From: Geodermatophilus obscurus
GTDB taxonomy: Bacteria; Actinomycetota; Actinomycetes; Mycobacteriales; Geodermatophilaceae
NCBI RefSeq assembly: GCF_900143215.1
Contig: NZ_FRDM01000002.1
Location: 1-64,000, forward strand
Length of the DNA stretch: 64,000 bases
Direction: 5' to 3'
The notes below the pieces were generated by a model. The model made no database searches. It was not told the DNA's origin and was given only the letters and a program-made list of their open reading frames with translations. Positions 27,903 to 36,502 of this stretch are shown piece by piece (the stretch's first letter is position 1; the number at the start of each line of letters is the position of its first letter). The translations under genes were made by a program, and so were the position numbers.

Positions 27903-27951
27903 CGGTTCGTCGCCGTGTCGGCTCGTCGACATGGCGACGAACCGACACGGC
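27903..27951. terminator. Convergent terminator with two alternative hairpins
   Basis: GCCGTGTCGG (27912-27921) pairs perfectly with 27942-27951, with further inner pairing. Alternatively GGTTCGTCGCC (27904-27914) pairs perfectly with 27933-27943. The two stems share bases and exclude each other. The region lies between the convergent aldehyde dehydrogenase and HNH genes. Confidence 0.6.
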
Positions 27952-27964
27952 GGGCGCCCGGATG

Positions 27965-29452
27965 TCAGAACGGGGGCAGATCGGTGTCGTCCGGCGGTGG
28001 TGCGCCGGATGCCTCCGGTGGGTCCGGTGCCGGTGGTCGCAGGCCGGGTGGTCGGGTGGTGCGGGTGACGCCCGACGGTGTGGTCACGTGCAGGGTGCCG
28101 TCGTCGTCCATGACGAACCGCCAGCCGCGGGCGTGGGTCTTGAGCCGGTGGTGGCTGCGGCACAGGCAGCAGAGGTTGGCGCAGTCGGTGGCCCCGCCGG
28201 CGGCGTGCGGGACGACGTGGTCGAGATCGGCCCAGCCGGCGCGCTGTCCGCAGTGGGGGAAGCGGCAGGCGCGGTCGCGGGTGGTGAGGAAGGCGTCCTG
28301 GGCGGCGGTGGGCGTGTAGGCGGCGGTGGGTGCCGGCCGGTCGAGCACCGGGCAGCCGCAGTTCTGCTCGGGGTGGGTGGGGCAGCCGCGGCGGGCCAGC
28401 CGGGCCAGCCGGCCGGGGGTGGTGGTGGCCCGCAGCCGCCCGTCGGCGTCGGTGACCGCGAAGGTCACCGTGCCGCCCTCGGGTGTCTGGAGGCCGAGCG
28501 CGCCGAGGCGGGCCAGCAGGTCGCGCACGTGGCCGGCGGTGATCGGCAGCCCGTTGACCGATCCGGGCGTCCTGGCGGCGCCCTCGAGGGCGTCCAGCGC
28601 GGCGGTCACCGGCAGGTTCGCCGTGACAGCGGGCCGGCCGGAGTCGGCCGGGCGGCGCAGCAGCAGCGAGCAGACCTCCGCGCGCAGCTGCCCGATCGGG
28701 CGATCGTCGCCGTCGGCCTTGGCCGTCTGGGCCAGCCGGTCGATCAGGTCGTAGGCCTCGGCGGCCTGGTCGGCGGGCAGGTCGGCGGCCAGGGTGGCCA
28801 TGCCCTCCCGGTGGGAAGGGTAGGAGCGCACGTCGGCCTGCCGGCGGGCGTCCTGCCGCCGCTTGTCGACGGCGTCGGCGTCGCACTCCAGCAGCAGCGC
28901 CAGCGCCCGGGCCCGCAGCCGGCCGGTGGACAGGTGCGTGGCCGCCGGCAGCAGCCGCGCCTCGATGACCCGGGCGACCGCCGGACAGGTGTGCTGCAGC
29001 ACCTCGGCGAGCACCTTCGCGCGGGCCTCGTCCAGGACACCGGCGGCCAGCGCCGCCCAGGTCGCCGGCAGGCTCTCCCGATAGGTCCAGGCCCGATGCG
29101 CCAGGTGGGCGGCGGTGCCCCGCCCGCAGTTGAGCACCACCGCCAGCTCGCTGGTGAAGAACGCCGACACCCCCGGCAACTCGGCATCCGGCGCCCACGA
29201 CCCCTTCTTCGCGCCGGGGTGGCCCGGCGGCGGATCCAGCGTGTCCGGGGTGTCCTCGGCCAGTCCCAGCACCAGTTCGGCCTCGTAGGCGGCGTCCATC
29301 GCCTTGCGGGCCTGCAGGCGCCGCAGCTCGGCGGCCTTCTCCTGCCGGGTCAGCAGCCCCACCGGCAGCCGCGCGCTGGTCGGCGGCCGCTCCAGCAGCC
29401 GGCCGACCAGCTCAGCCTCCAGCGGCGAGCGCAGGGCACCGGCCGACGTCAT
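27965..29452 (-). CDS. DUF222/HNH endonuclease (13E12 family)
   Basis: The 495-residue protein has the DUF222 domain (about residues 40-330, helical) followed by an HNH nuclease module. CRFPHC begins at about 396, the catalytic pair is LDHVVPH (DH at 411-412), and CRSHHRLKTH ends at about 440, so all zinc and catalytic residues are present. The family (13E12 repeats of mycobacteria) is abundant in actinobacteria and some members are DNA-damage induced; the exact role is unclear. There is no ribosome binding site; TATGTT six bases before ATG suggests a leaderless transcript. A second copy without the HNH module lies at 58470-59637. Confidence 0.9.
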   Translation of the reverse strand: MTSAGALRSPLEAELVGRLLERPPTSARLPVGLLTRQEKAAELRRLQARKAMDAAYEAELVLGLAEDTPDTLDPPPGHPGAKKGSWAPDAELPGVSAFFTSELAVVLNCGRGTAAHLAHRAWTYRESLPATWAALAAGVLDEARAKVLAEVLQHTCPAVARVIEARLLPAATHLSTGRLRARALALLLECDADAVDKRRQDARRQADVRSYPSHREGMATLAADLPADQAAEAYDLIDRLAQTAKADGDDRPIGQLRAEVCSLLLRRPADSGRPAVTANLPVTAALDALEGAARTPGSVNGLPITAGHVRDLLARLGALGLQTPEGGTVTFAVTDADGRLRATTTPGRLARLARRGCPTHPEQNCGCPVLDRPAPTAAYTPTAAQDAFLTTRDRACRFPHCGQRAGWADLDHVVPHAAGGATDCANLCCLCRSHHRLKTHARGWRFVMDDDGTLHVTTPSGVTRTTRPPGLRPPAPDPPEASGAPPPDDTDLPPF

Positions 29453-29480
29453 GACCCGAACATACGTTCGGGGTACGACA
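29453..29480 (-). promoter_or_regulatory. DNA-damage-type promoter with LexA-like box
   Basis: On the minus strand TGTCGTAC (29473-29480) is followed by eight bases, TATGTT (29459-29464), six bases and the ATG. This matches the layout of the PafBC-dependent (RecA-NDp) promoter, TGTC-core, N8, TAnnnT. Overlapping it, CCCGAAC-N4-GTTCGGG (29455-29472) is a perfect palindrome with the GAAC-N4-GTTC core of actinobacterial LexA boxes, covering the -10. Both signals therefore act at one start site. Confidence 0.65.
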
Positions 29481-29637
29481 CTTTCGCGTCGCTGAGCAGG
29501 GCATCGACCACCGAGCTGCAGACGCCAGGCGGCAGGACGGCCGCATCACCGGCCTCGTCGCTGGACCGGTTCTGCCCCCTCATCGGCGTGTGGACGCCGC
29601 GGGTCCGCGGTCGCGCGGAGGGCGAGCAGGGCTGTCG

Positions 29638-30882
29638 TCAGCGGCGCACTCCAGCAGCGTGGACGGCGTCCGCCGGGCTCTCGGTCACCAGCCGCGGCCG
29701 GCCGGCGTACAGCCCGGCCGCGAGCTGGAGGGCCTGGAGGACCAGCAGCACGGCCAGCCCCGCGCGCCATCCGCCGGTCGCGTCGTGCAGCAGGCCGACC
29801 GCCAGCGGCCCGGTGGCGGCGAGCAGGTACCCGACGCTCTGCGCGGCCGCCGACAGCCGGCCGGTCTGGGCGGCGTCGCGGGTGCGGACCAGCACCAGCG
29901 TCAGCGCCAGCGGGAACGCCGTCCCCGTGCCCAGGCCCCACAGCACCGCCCACACCGCCGGGGCGGTGGTGGGCGCGACGAGGAGGCCGAGGATCCCGAC
30001 GGTCGACAGGAGGGTCGCGCCGGCCACCCACGCCACCTGGGACCGCTGCCGGGCGGCCAGCGGCGGGACGACGAGCGCGCAGGGTGCGCCGAACGCGGCC
30101 GCGGCGGCCACCAGGCCACCGGCGGTCACCGCGGACGTGCCGGCGTCGTCCTCGAGGACGTCGGCCATCCAGGTGAGCATCACGTAGAAGGCCAGCGACT
30201 GGAGGCCGAAGAACACCGTCACGGCCATCGCCACGCGGTCCCGGAGGACGGCGACCACCGGCAGCCGGGCCGCCGGGGGACCGGCGGTGGGGCGGCCGCG
30301 CCGGGCGAGCAGCGCCATCGCCGGGATCGCCACCAGGACCGGCGCGAGCCACAGCGTGAGCCCGGCGACCGCGCCCCCGGTCACCGTGACCAGCGGCTGG
30401 GCCAGGCCCGCGCCCAGGCTCGCCGAGAACCCCATGGTCGCGGTCGTCGCGCCCAGCACCGGTGCCGCGCGGTTCCCGTAGACGGCCCGCGCGGCCGCCG
30501 GGACCAGCACGTTGCCCACCGCGATGCCGGCCGACAGCAGCACGGTGCCGGCGTACAGACCCCAGGTGCCGGCCGTGCGCAGCGCGACCCCGGCGGCGAG
30601 CACGACCAGGCCGGCCAGGACGGCCCGGTGGACGCCGAGCCGCGCGGCCAGCGCAGGCGCGACGGGCGAGACCAGGCCGAAGCAGACCAGCGGGAGCGTG
30701 GGCAGCACCGACAGCGCGGCCTGCGGCAGGAACAGCTCGTCCCCCAGCTCGCCGAGCACCGGGCCGACGGCGGAGAACGGCGCGCGCAGGCACAGGGCGG
30801 CGAGGACCAGCGCGGCGGCGGGTGCGATCACCACCCACCACCGGGTCCGGCCGGTCGGGGTCGCCGGGTCGGCGGTCTGCAC
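29638..30882 (-). CDS. MFS transporter (CynX/NimT-like)
   Basis: The 414-residue protein has about twelve hydrophobic helices. The order AALCLRAPFSAVGPVLGEL at the start, LGATTATMGFSASLGAGLAQPL in helix 5 and GLGTGTAFPLALTLVLVRTRD in the second half fits the CynX/NimT group of the major facilitator superfamily (cyanate, nitroimidazole or related uptake and export). The substrate is not predictable. GTG at 30882 follows GGAGGAACG. It sits 81 bases downstream of the TetR-EamA pair on the same strand and may be read from the same promoter. Confidence 0.85.
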   Translation of the reverse strand: MQTADPATPTGRTRWWVVIAPAAALVLAALCLRAPFSAVGPVLGELGDELFLPQAALSVLPTLPLVCFGLVSPVAPALAARLGVHRAVLAGLVVLAAGVALRTAGTWGLYAGTVLLSAGIAVGNVLVPAAARAVYGNRAAPVLGATTATMGFSASLGAGLAQPLVTVTGGAVAGLTLWLAPVLVAIPAMALLARRGRPTAGPPAARLPVVAVLRDRVAMAVTVFFGLQSLAFYVMLTWMADVLEDDAGTSAVTAGGLVAAAAAFGAPCALVVPPLAARQRSQVAWVAGATLLSTVGILGLLVAPTTAPAVWAVLWGLGTGTAFPLALTLVLVRTRDAAQTGRLSAAAQSVGYLLAATGPLAVGLLHDATGGWRAGLAVLLVLQALQLAAGLYAGRPRLVTESPADAVHAAGVRR

Positions 30883-30963
30883 GCGCGTTCCTCCAGGGGA
30901 TATGGGCGGGTGGATGGGAAGAGCTGATCGTCGCGCAGTGCCGGCCGGTCGCTCGGGAGCGGT

Positions 30964-31926
30964 CTACGAGACGACGTCGACCGCGCGCGGTCGGCTCGCC
31001 GTCGGACGGCTCGCCGTGTCCCTGGCCGGCCGGCGCGGGCCTGCGGTCAGCACCACCAGGCTGAGGAGCACGACGCCCATGCCGAGCCAGCCCAGGGCCG
31101 GCAGCCGTTCGTGCAGGACGAGGACGGCGATGACCGCGGCCACGACGGGCTCGAGCAGGGAGAGCGTGGTGGCGGTGCTGGCGGGGACCGCGGCCAGGCC
31201 CTGGCCGAACAGCACGTAGCCGACGAACATCGGCACGAGGGCGAGGTAGGCCACGGCCGCGAAGTTGGACCAGGCCGCGAGGATGGGAGCGCCGGTGAAC
31301 AGCAGGACCGGCAGCAGCAGGACGCCGCCGGCCCCGAAGACCGCGCCCATGACCGGGCGGGAGGGCAGGCCGCGGCGCATCACCCGTGCGGCGCCCCAGG
31401 AGTACAGCGCATAGGTCAGGCCGGCCAGCAGCCCCAGCGCGATGCCCAGGAGCGGCCGCGTGCCGGAGGTGCCGGTCGCCGGCTCGCCCGGATCGGGGTG
31501 GGCGAGGGCCAGTGCCAGCACGCCGAGCACGCCGGCGGTGGCACCGAGCGCCCAGCGGCGGGACAGCGGTCGGCGGTCGATGACGCGCTCGACGAGGGCG
31601 GCCGCCACCGGGGCCGAGCCGATGGACACGACCGTGCCGACCGCCACCCCCGCCAGACGCATCGAGGTGTAGAAGGCCAGCGGGTACACCGCCACCGCGG
31701 CGGCGGCCACCGCCAGCGTCCGCCACTGCGCGGCCAGGCCGACGCGGTGGGTCCGCATCCCGCGGCCCGCGGCCGCCGCCTGCAGCAGGCCGCCGACCCC
31801 CATCGCCGCCGCACCGACCGCCAGCGACCCGACGCCGGGTGCCAGCGCCGCCGCGGTGCCCGTCGTGCCCCAGAGCGCGGCCGCAGCCAGCACGCACGCG
31901 CTGCCGTACGTCGCGCCGTGCCTCAC
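30964..31926 (-). CDS. EamA-family transporter
   Basis: The 320-residue protein contains two EamA repeats with about ten hydrophobic helices: ACVLAAAALWGTTGTAAAL at the N-terminus and ALGLLAGLTYALYSWGAARVM opening the second half. It is probably an exporter. Its GTG overlaps the stop of the TetR gene (GTGA), so it is translationally coupled to the regulator and is the most likely target of repression at the palindrome 32585-32610. The C-terminal RRPARDTASRPTASRPRAVDVVS tail is hydrophilic. Confidence 0.85.
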   Translation of the reverse strand: MRHGATYGSACVLAAAALWGTTGTAAALAPGVGSLAVGAAAMGVGGLLQAAAAGRGMRTHRVGLAAQWRTLAVAAAAVAVYPLAFYTSMRLAGVAVGTVVSIGSAPVAAALVERVIDRRPLSRRWALGATAGVLGVLALALAHPDPGEPATGTSGTRPLLGIALGLLAGLTYALYSWGAARVMRRGLPSRPVMGAVFGAGGVLLLPVLLFTGAPILAAWSNFAAVAYLALVPMFVGYVLFGQGLAAVPASTATTLSLLEPVVAAVIAVLVLHERLPALGWLGMGVVLLSLVVLTAGPRRPARDTASRPTASRPRAVDVVS

Positions 31927-32564
31927 TGCGCGTCCCCGCCGGCGGCGGCGTCCACCAGCTGCCGGGCCAGCTCGCGGACGCGGTGCAGCCGACGGGAGTC
32001 ACCCTCCAGCCCGGCCCGGGCCATCGCACCCTCGAGCAGGAAGGACAGCTGCTCGGCCAGATCGGCGACCCGGCCCGCCGGCAGCCCGTCCAGCTCGGCG
32101 AGGTGCGTGGCGAGCAGCGCCTCGACCTCCTCCTTGTGCCGGCGCACCAGCCGGCGCCCCGGCGCACCGGCCGGCAGCTCGGCCGCCGCGTTGAGCAACC
32201 CGCAGCCGCGGAACCCGTGCCGGTGGGCCGTCTCGGCGTGGTCGACATAGGCGTCGACCACGGCGGCGACCCGCTGCCGGGCGTCGGTCGCGTCGGCCAG
32301 CCGGCGGCGGTAGAGGCCCAGCCACTCCTCGTGCCGCGCCTCGAGGTAGGCCAGCACGAGGTCGTCCTTGCCGGCGAAGTTGTTGTACAGGCTCATCTTC
32401 GCCACCCCCGCCGCGGCGGTGATGGTGTCGATCCCGGTGCCGGCCACCCCGTGGTCGTAGAAGCTCTCTGCTGCTGCCGCCAGCAGCCGGGCCCGAGCCG
32501 AACCGCGGGCCGACCTCGTCGGCGGCTCGGTCCCTCCGGTCGGTCGGCGTCCACGGTCGGACAT
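31923..32564 (-). CDS. TetR/AcrR-family repressor
   Basis: This 213-residue regulator has an N-terminal TetR helix-turn-helix (about 18-64: ARLLAAAAESFYDHGVAGTGIDTITAAAGVAKMSLYNNFAGKDDLV is the diagnostic block, summarised by GVAKMSLYNNF) and an all-helical ligand domain. ATG at 32564 has GAGGGG seven bases upstream; ATG at 32570 is too close to it. A 26-bp perfect palindrome starts 21 bases upstream and must be its operator. It is autoregulated with the overlapping EamA transporter gene, and the inducer is unknown. Confidence 0.9.
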   Translation of the reverse strand: MSDRGRRPTGGTEPPTRSARGSARARLLAAAAESFYDHGVAGTGIDTITAAAGVAKMSLYNNFAGKDDLVLAYLEARHEEWLGLYRRRLADATDARQRVAAVVDAYVDHAETAHRHGFRGCGLLNAAAELPAGAPGRRLVRRHKEEVEALLATHLAELDGLPAGRVADLAEQLSFLLEGAMARAGLEGDSRRLHRVRELARQLVDAAAGGDAQ

Positions 32565-32584
32565 GCGCATACCCCTCGTCGGAT

Positions 32585-32610
32585 TACTAGGTAGACCAGT
32601 CTACCTAGTA
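32585..32610. promoter_or_regulatory. 26-bp perfect TetR operator
   Basis: TACTAGGTAGAC (32585-32596), centre CA, then the exact reverse complement GTCTACCTAGTA (32599-32610). On the minus strand TAGACT inside it resembles a -10 element, so binding would block RNA polymerase. The A+T-richer sequence stands out from its surroundings. The adjacent TetR gene is the evident regulator. Confidence 0.85.
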
Positions 32611-32711
32611 GGGTGCCGTACACCGCCGCCGGGGAGGCCCGACGACGGAGGACGGCGCGCGCAGCACAAGGCGGACGGCGCGCGGAGGCACCTGGCCGGA
32701 ACGGGGCGAGG

Positions 32712-33587
32712 TCACGACAGGGCGCCGCGGAAGCGCAGCGTCTGACCGGGGCGCAGCTGGCCGCAGCGGTCGACGTCGGCGTCGGCGACGTAGCCGATGA
32801 CCGGGTAGCCCCCGGTCACCGGCGCGTCGGCGAGGAAGAGCACCGGCTGCCCGGAGGGCGGCACCTGCAGCGCGCCGCGCACCATGCCCTCGCTGGCCAG
32901 CTCGCCGGTGCGCGACCGCTCCAACGCGGCGCCGGCCAGCCGCAGCCCGATCCGGTTGCTCTCGCCGGTCACCTCCCACGCGGTGGCGGTGAAGGCGGCC
33001 GTGGCCCGGGAGGGGAACCAGTCGGCGCGCGGGCCGGGCAGCACCCGCACGGTCAGCTCGCCGCCGGGCGGATCGGGCACCGGCGCGAGGTCGACCCCCG
33101 GCATCGGCGCGGTGGGCTCGCCGACCGGCAGCACGTCGCCGGGAGCGAGCACCGGCGGGCCGAGGCCGGAGAGCAGGTCGGTCGAGCGGCTGCCGAGCAC
33201 CGGCTCGACGGTGATCCCGCCGCGGACGGCGACGTAGGTGCGCAGCCCCGACGGCGGCAGGCCGAGCCGCAGCTCGCGGTCGGCCCGCAGTGGCACCGGC
33301 GCGTTGTGCGCGACCGAGCACCGCGCTCCGGTCGTGGCCAGCACCAGGTCTGCGCCGGCCCGCAGCACCAGCCCGCCGAGGGTCACCTCGAGCACCGCGG
33401 CGTCCGGGTCGTTGCCCACCAGCCGGTTGGCCAGTCGCGCGGCGGCGCGGTCGCAGGCCCCCGACCGGCCGACGCCCATCGCGCCCTGCCCGGGCCGGCC
33501 GCCGTCCTGCACGGTGGTCAGCGGCCCGGTCGCCACCACCGTCAGCGTGCGCGTCACGCTGTCCTGCGACGCGGCGCGGCCGGTCAC
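32712..33587 (-). CDS. pxpC: 5-oxoprolinase subunit C (biotin-dependent carboxyltransferase domain family)
   Basis: The 291-residue protein belongs to the PxpC/KipA family. It shows TVQDGGRPGQGAMGVGRSGACDRAAARLANRLVG (key DGGRPGQG), GPRADWFPS and the cyclophilin-like fold end QPVLFLADAPVTGGYPVIGYV. With PxpA and PxpB it hydrolyses 5-oxo-L-proline to L-glutamate using ATP. Its ATG overlaps the pxpB stop by four bases. Order is pxpA-pxpB-pxpC, all leftward. In B. subtilis this is KipA. Confidence 0.93.
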   Translation of the reverse strand: MTGRAASQDSVTRTLTVVATGPLTTVQDGGRPGQGAMGVGRSGACDRAAARLANRLVGNDPDAAVLEVTLGGLVLRAGADLVLATTGARCSVAHNAPVPLRADRELRLGLPPSGLRTYVAVRGGITVEPVLGSRSTDLLSGLGPPVLAPGDVLPVGEPTAPMPGVDLAPVPDPPGGELTVRVLPGPRADWFPSRATAAFTATAWEVTGESNRIGLRLAGAALERSRTGELASEGMVRGALQVPPSGQPVLFLADAPVTGGYPVIGYVADADVDRCGQLRPGQTLRFRGALS

Positions 33588-34195
33588 GTGGCGTCCACGA
33601 AGCGCACCCGCACACCGGGGCGCAGCAGCGCCGCCGGGTCCCGGGCCACGTCGAAGACGGCGACCTCGGTGCGCCCGATCAGCTGCCAGCCACCCGGCGA
33701 CTCACGCGGGTAGACGCCGCTGAACTCCCCGGCCAGCGCCACCGACCCCGGCGGCACCTTCGTCCGCGGGCTGTCCCGGCGCGGCACCTGCCACGGCTCG
33801 CCGTCGGGGGTGAGGTAGCCGAAGCCGGGGGCGAAACCGCAGAAGGCCACCGTCCACTCCGTTCCGGTGTGCCGGCGCACCACGTCGCCGGGCTCCACGC
33901 CGAGGTGGCCGGCGACGTCGCCGAGGTCGGCGCCGTCGTAGACGACCGGCAGCTCGACCAGCTCCCCGCCGCCGCGCCGGCCGGACCGGGGCGTCGTCCG
34001 CCGCACCGCCTGCTCGACCGCGGCGGGGGTGGTCACCGCGGGGTCGGTCACCAGCAGCACGGTGCGCGCCGCCGGGACGACGTCCACCACGCCGTCCACC
34101 GGCTCGGCCACCAGCGCGGCGTACAGGCCGAGGACCTCGTCGAGGCCGTCGAGCTCGACCAGGAGCGCGGTCGACCCGGCGGGCAGGACGCGCAT
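33584..34195 (-). CDS. pxpB: 5-oxoprolinase subunit B (KipI family)
   Basis: This 203-residue PxpB/KipI protein has VELPVVYDGADLGDVA, the signature FCGFAPGFGYL (about 125-135) and the C-terminal PGGWQLIGRTEVAVFD. It acts with PxpC in the ATP-dependent 5-oxoprolinase. ATG at 34195 shares a base with the pxpA stop (TGATG), and its stop overlaps pxpC, so all three are translationally coupled. Confidence 0.93.
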   Translation of the reverse strand: MRVLPAGSTALLVELDGLDEVLGLYAALVAEPVDGVVDVVPAARTVLLVTDPAVTTPAAVEQAVRRTTPRSGRRGGGELVELPVVYDGADLGDVAGHLGVEPGDVVRRHTGTEWTVAFCGFAPGFGYLTPDGEPWQVPRRDSPRTKVPPGSVALAGEFSGVYPRESPGGWQLIGRTEVAVFDVARDPAALLRPGVRVRFVDAT

Positions 34196-34947
34196 CAGGG
34201 GGCGAACGGCGCCAGCGCGACCCCGGCCGTGGTGAGCGCCTCGCGCACCTGCCGGGCGATCTGCACCGCGCCCTGGGTGTCGCCGTGCACGCAGATCGAG
34301 TCCGGCGCCAGCCGCAGCAGGCCGCCCTCGACGTCGGTGACCGGTTCCCCGGTGGCCATCGCGACGCAGCGGCGGGCGATCTCGTCGGGGTCGTGCAGCA
34401 CCGCGCCGGGCAGTCGCCGGGAGACCAGCGTGCCCTCGGGGGTGTACTCGCGGTCGGCGAACGCCTCGGCCACCGTCGTCAGCCCGGCCTCGTCGGCCAG
34501 CCGCAGCCAGGCCGACCCGGGCAGCCCGAGCACCGGCAGCTCGCCGTCGTACTCGACCACCGCCCGCACCACCGCTGCCGCCTGCTCCTCGTGGCGGACG
34601 ATCGTGTTGTAGAGCGCGCCGTGCGGCTTGACGTAGCGCACCCGGGAGCCGGCGACCTTGGCGAACGCCTCGAGCGCGCCGATCTGGTAGAGCACGTCGG
34701 CGGTCAGCTCGTCCGGCTCCACGTCGATGAAGCGGCGACCGAAGCCGGCGAGGTCGCGGTAGCCCACCTGGGCGCCGATCGCGACGCCGGTCTCCGCCGC
34801 CCGCGCGCAGACCCGCCGCATGATCGACGGGTCGCTCGCGTGGAAGCCGCAGGCCACGTTGGCGCTGGTGACGACGTCCAGCAGCGCCTCGTCGTCCCCC
34901 AGCCGCCACTGGCCGAAGCCCTCGCCGAGGTCGGAGTTGAGGTCCAT
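34195..34947 (-). CDS. pxpA: 5-oxoprolinase subunit A (LamB/YcsF family)
   Basis: The 250-residue PxpA starts [12 protein letters not shown], the invariant LamB/YcsF signature, followed by [12 protein letters not shown] and [10 protein letters not shown], which line the active site. It catalyses the ring-opening part of 5-oxoproline hydrolysis with PxpBC. ATG at 34947 gives the exact family start. It lies 14 bases downstream of the NRAMP-like transporter gene, an association also seen as ycsF-ycsG in Bacillus. Confidence 0.95.
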   Translation of the reverse strand: MDLNSDLGEGFGQWRLGDDEALLDVVTSANVACGFHASDPSIMRRVCARAAETGVAIGAQVGYRDLAGFGRRFIDVEPDELTADVLYQIGALEAFAKVAGSRVRYVKPHGALYNTIVRHEEQAAAVVRAVVEYDGELPVLGLPGSAWLRLADEAGLTTVAEAFADREYTPEGTLVSRRLPGAVLHDPDEIARRCVAMATGEPVTDVEGGLLRLAPDSICVHGDTQGAVQIARQVREALTTAGVALAPFAP

Positions 34948-34961
34948 CCCGCCAGCCTCCC

Positions 34962-36206
34962 TCACGAGAACAGCGCGATCACCGGGCGGATGGAGTTGAC
35001 CGCCAGGTAGAGCGTCAGCAACCACGCCGCCCAGCCGACCACGAGCAACCAGCGCGGGTAGCGGTACCCGTTCAGCAGGTCGGACCGGCGGGTGGCCACC
35101 CAGAGGATCACCGCGATCCCGATCGGCAGCAGCAGGCCGTTGAACGCGCCGGCGAAGACCAGCAGCGTGGTCGGGGCGGCACCGAGGAGGAGGAAGGCCA
35201 ACGTGGTGACCGCGATGAAGCCGACCACCAGCATCGTGCGGGTGCGGTCGCTGGTGCGGGTGCGGGAGGTGACGAAGGAGACCGTCGTGTAGGAGGCGCC
35301 GATGACGCTGGTGATCGCCGCGGCCCACAGCACGATGCCGAAGACCCGCAGCCCGACCTCGCCCGCCGCGGCCTGGAAGGCGTTGGCCGCCTGGTTCTCC
35401 GTGCCGAGGTCGGCGCCCCCGGCCACCACGCCGAGGATGGCGAGGAAGAGGACGACCCGCATGATCCCGGTGATCACGATCCCGGTGATCGAGCCGCGGG
35501 TGATGTCGCGGACGTGCTCCCGGCCGGTGATCCCCGAGTCCAGCAGCCGGTGGGCGCCGGCGTAGACGATGTAACCGCCGATCGTGCCGCCGACCAGCGT
35601 GGTGATCGCCAGGAAGGAGACCTCCTCGGGGAGGACGACGTTGCGCAGCGCCTGGCCCACCGGTGGGCCCGAGGTGATCGCGATGTACGCGGTGAGCACG
35701 ATCATCACCAGGCCGAGGACGACGACGATCCGGTCGACCGCGACCCCGGCCTTCCTGCTCAGGAAGATGCCGATGGCGATGACGGCGGAGATCGCGCCGC
35801 CGATCCTCGGGTCCAGCCCGAGCATCGCGTCCGTGCCGAGGCCCGCGCCGGCGACGTTGCCGATGTTGAACACCAGCCCGCCGATCAGCAGGAAGGCGGC
35901 CATGACCCAGCCGAGGCCGGGGAAGACGAGGTTCCCCAGCTCCTGGGCCCGCCGTCCGCTGACCCCGATCACCCGCCACACGTTCAGCTGCAGCGCGATG
36001 TCGAGAACGATCGAGACGGCGATGGCGAAGGCGAACGCGGCGCCCAGCTGGACGGTGAAGGTGGTCGTCTGGGTGATGAACCCGGGGCCGATGGCCGAGG
36101 TGGCCATGAGGAACATCGCGCCGAGCAGGGTCGAGCGCGTGCCCGCGGCCATGCGGCTGCTGGCCGGGGCGGTGGTGGCGGGGGCGGGCTCGTGGCTCTG
36201 CGACAT
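34962..36206 (-). CDS. NRAMP-family transporter lacking metal-binding motifs
   Basis: This 414-residue protein has about eleven hydrophobic helices with the NRAMP fold. In helix 1 the metal-binding DPGN is absent (GPGFITQT at 40-47 with no Asp), and in helix 6 the MPH motif is replaced by YAGAHR (215-220). Manganese or iron transport is therefore doubtful. Its place in the operon with pxpABC and its similarity in position to B. subtilis YcsG suggest uptake of 5-oxoproline or a related acid; that is inference. ATG at 36206 is chosen because GGAGAAG lies before it. TAGCGT further upstream may be the -10. Confidence 0.85.
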   Translation of the reverse strand: MSQSHEPAPATTAPASSRMAAGTRSTLLGAMFLMATSAIGPGFITQTTTFTVQLGAAFAFAIAVSIVLDIALQLNVWRVIGVSGRRAQELGNLVFPGLGWVMAAFLLIGGLVFNIGNVAGAGLGTDAMLGLDPRIGGAISAVIAIGIFLSRKAGVAVDRIVVVLGLVMIVLTAYIAITSGPPVGQALRNVVLPEEVSFLAITTLVGGTIGGYIVYAGAHRLLDSGITGREHVRDITRGSITGIVITGIMRVVLFLAILGVVAGGADLGTENQAANAFQAAAGEVGLRVFGIVLWAAAITSVIGASYTTVSFVTSRTRTSDRTRTMLVVGFIAVTTLAFLLLGAAPTTLLVFAGAFNGLLLPIGIAVILWVATRRSDLLNGYRYPRWLLVVGWAAWLLTLYLAVNSIRPVIALFS

Positions 36207-36502
36207 GGGCTTCTCCACGACGGCGGGGGTCCGACGCTAGGGGCCCTTGCAGGCAGCGGCAACGTGAGAGCGGGCGGCGCTCCGTCCGCGCCGGCAGCCG
36301 GCCGCTCGCAGGCGATCACGGAGTCGGCGCGGCGACGCGCCGGAGCTCGTCCGCGTGTCGCCCCCGCAGCCCCATGATCGTCCGCAGGGTCGGACGGGGC
36401 AGTGGGCCGGGGACGGCGGAAGGGGGACCCGCGGAGGAGCCGGGCGGGGGTGGCCGGGGGACGATGGGCGCCTGGCTTCTCGCGACCGACCGAGGAGGAC
36501 CC

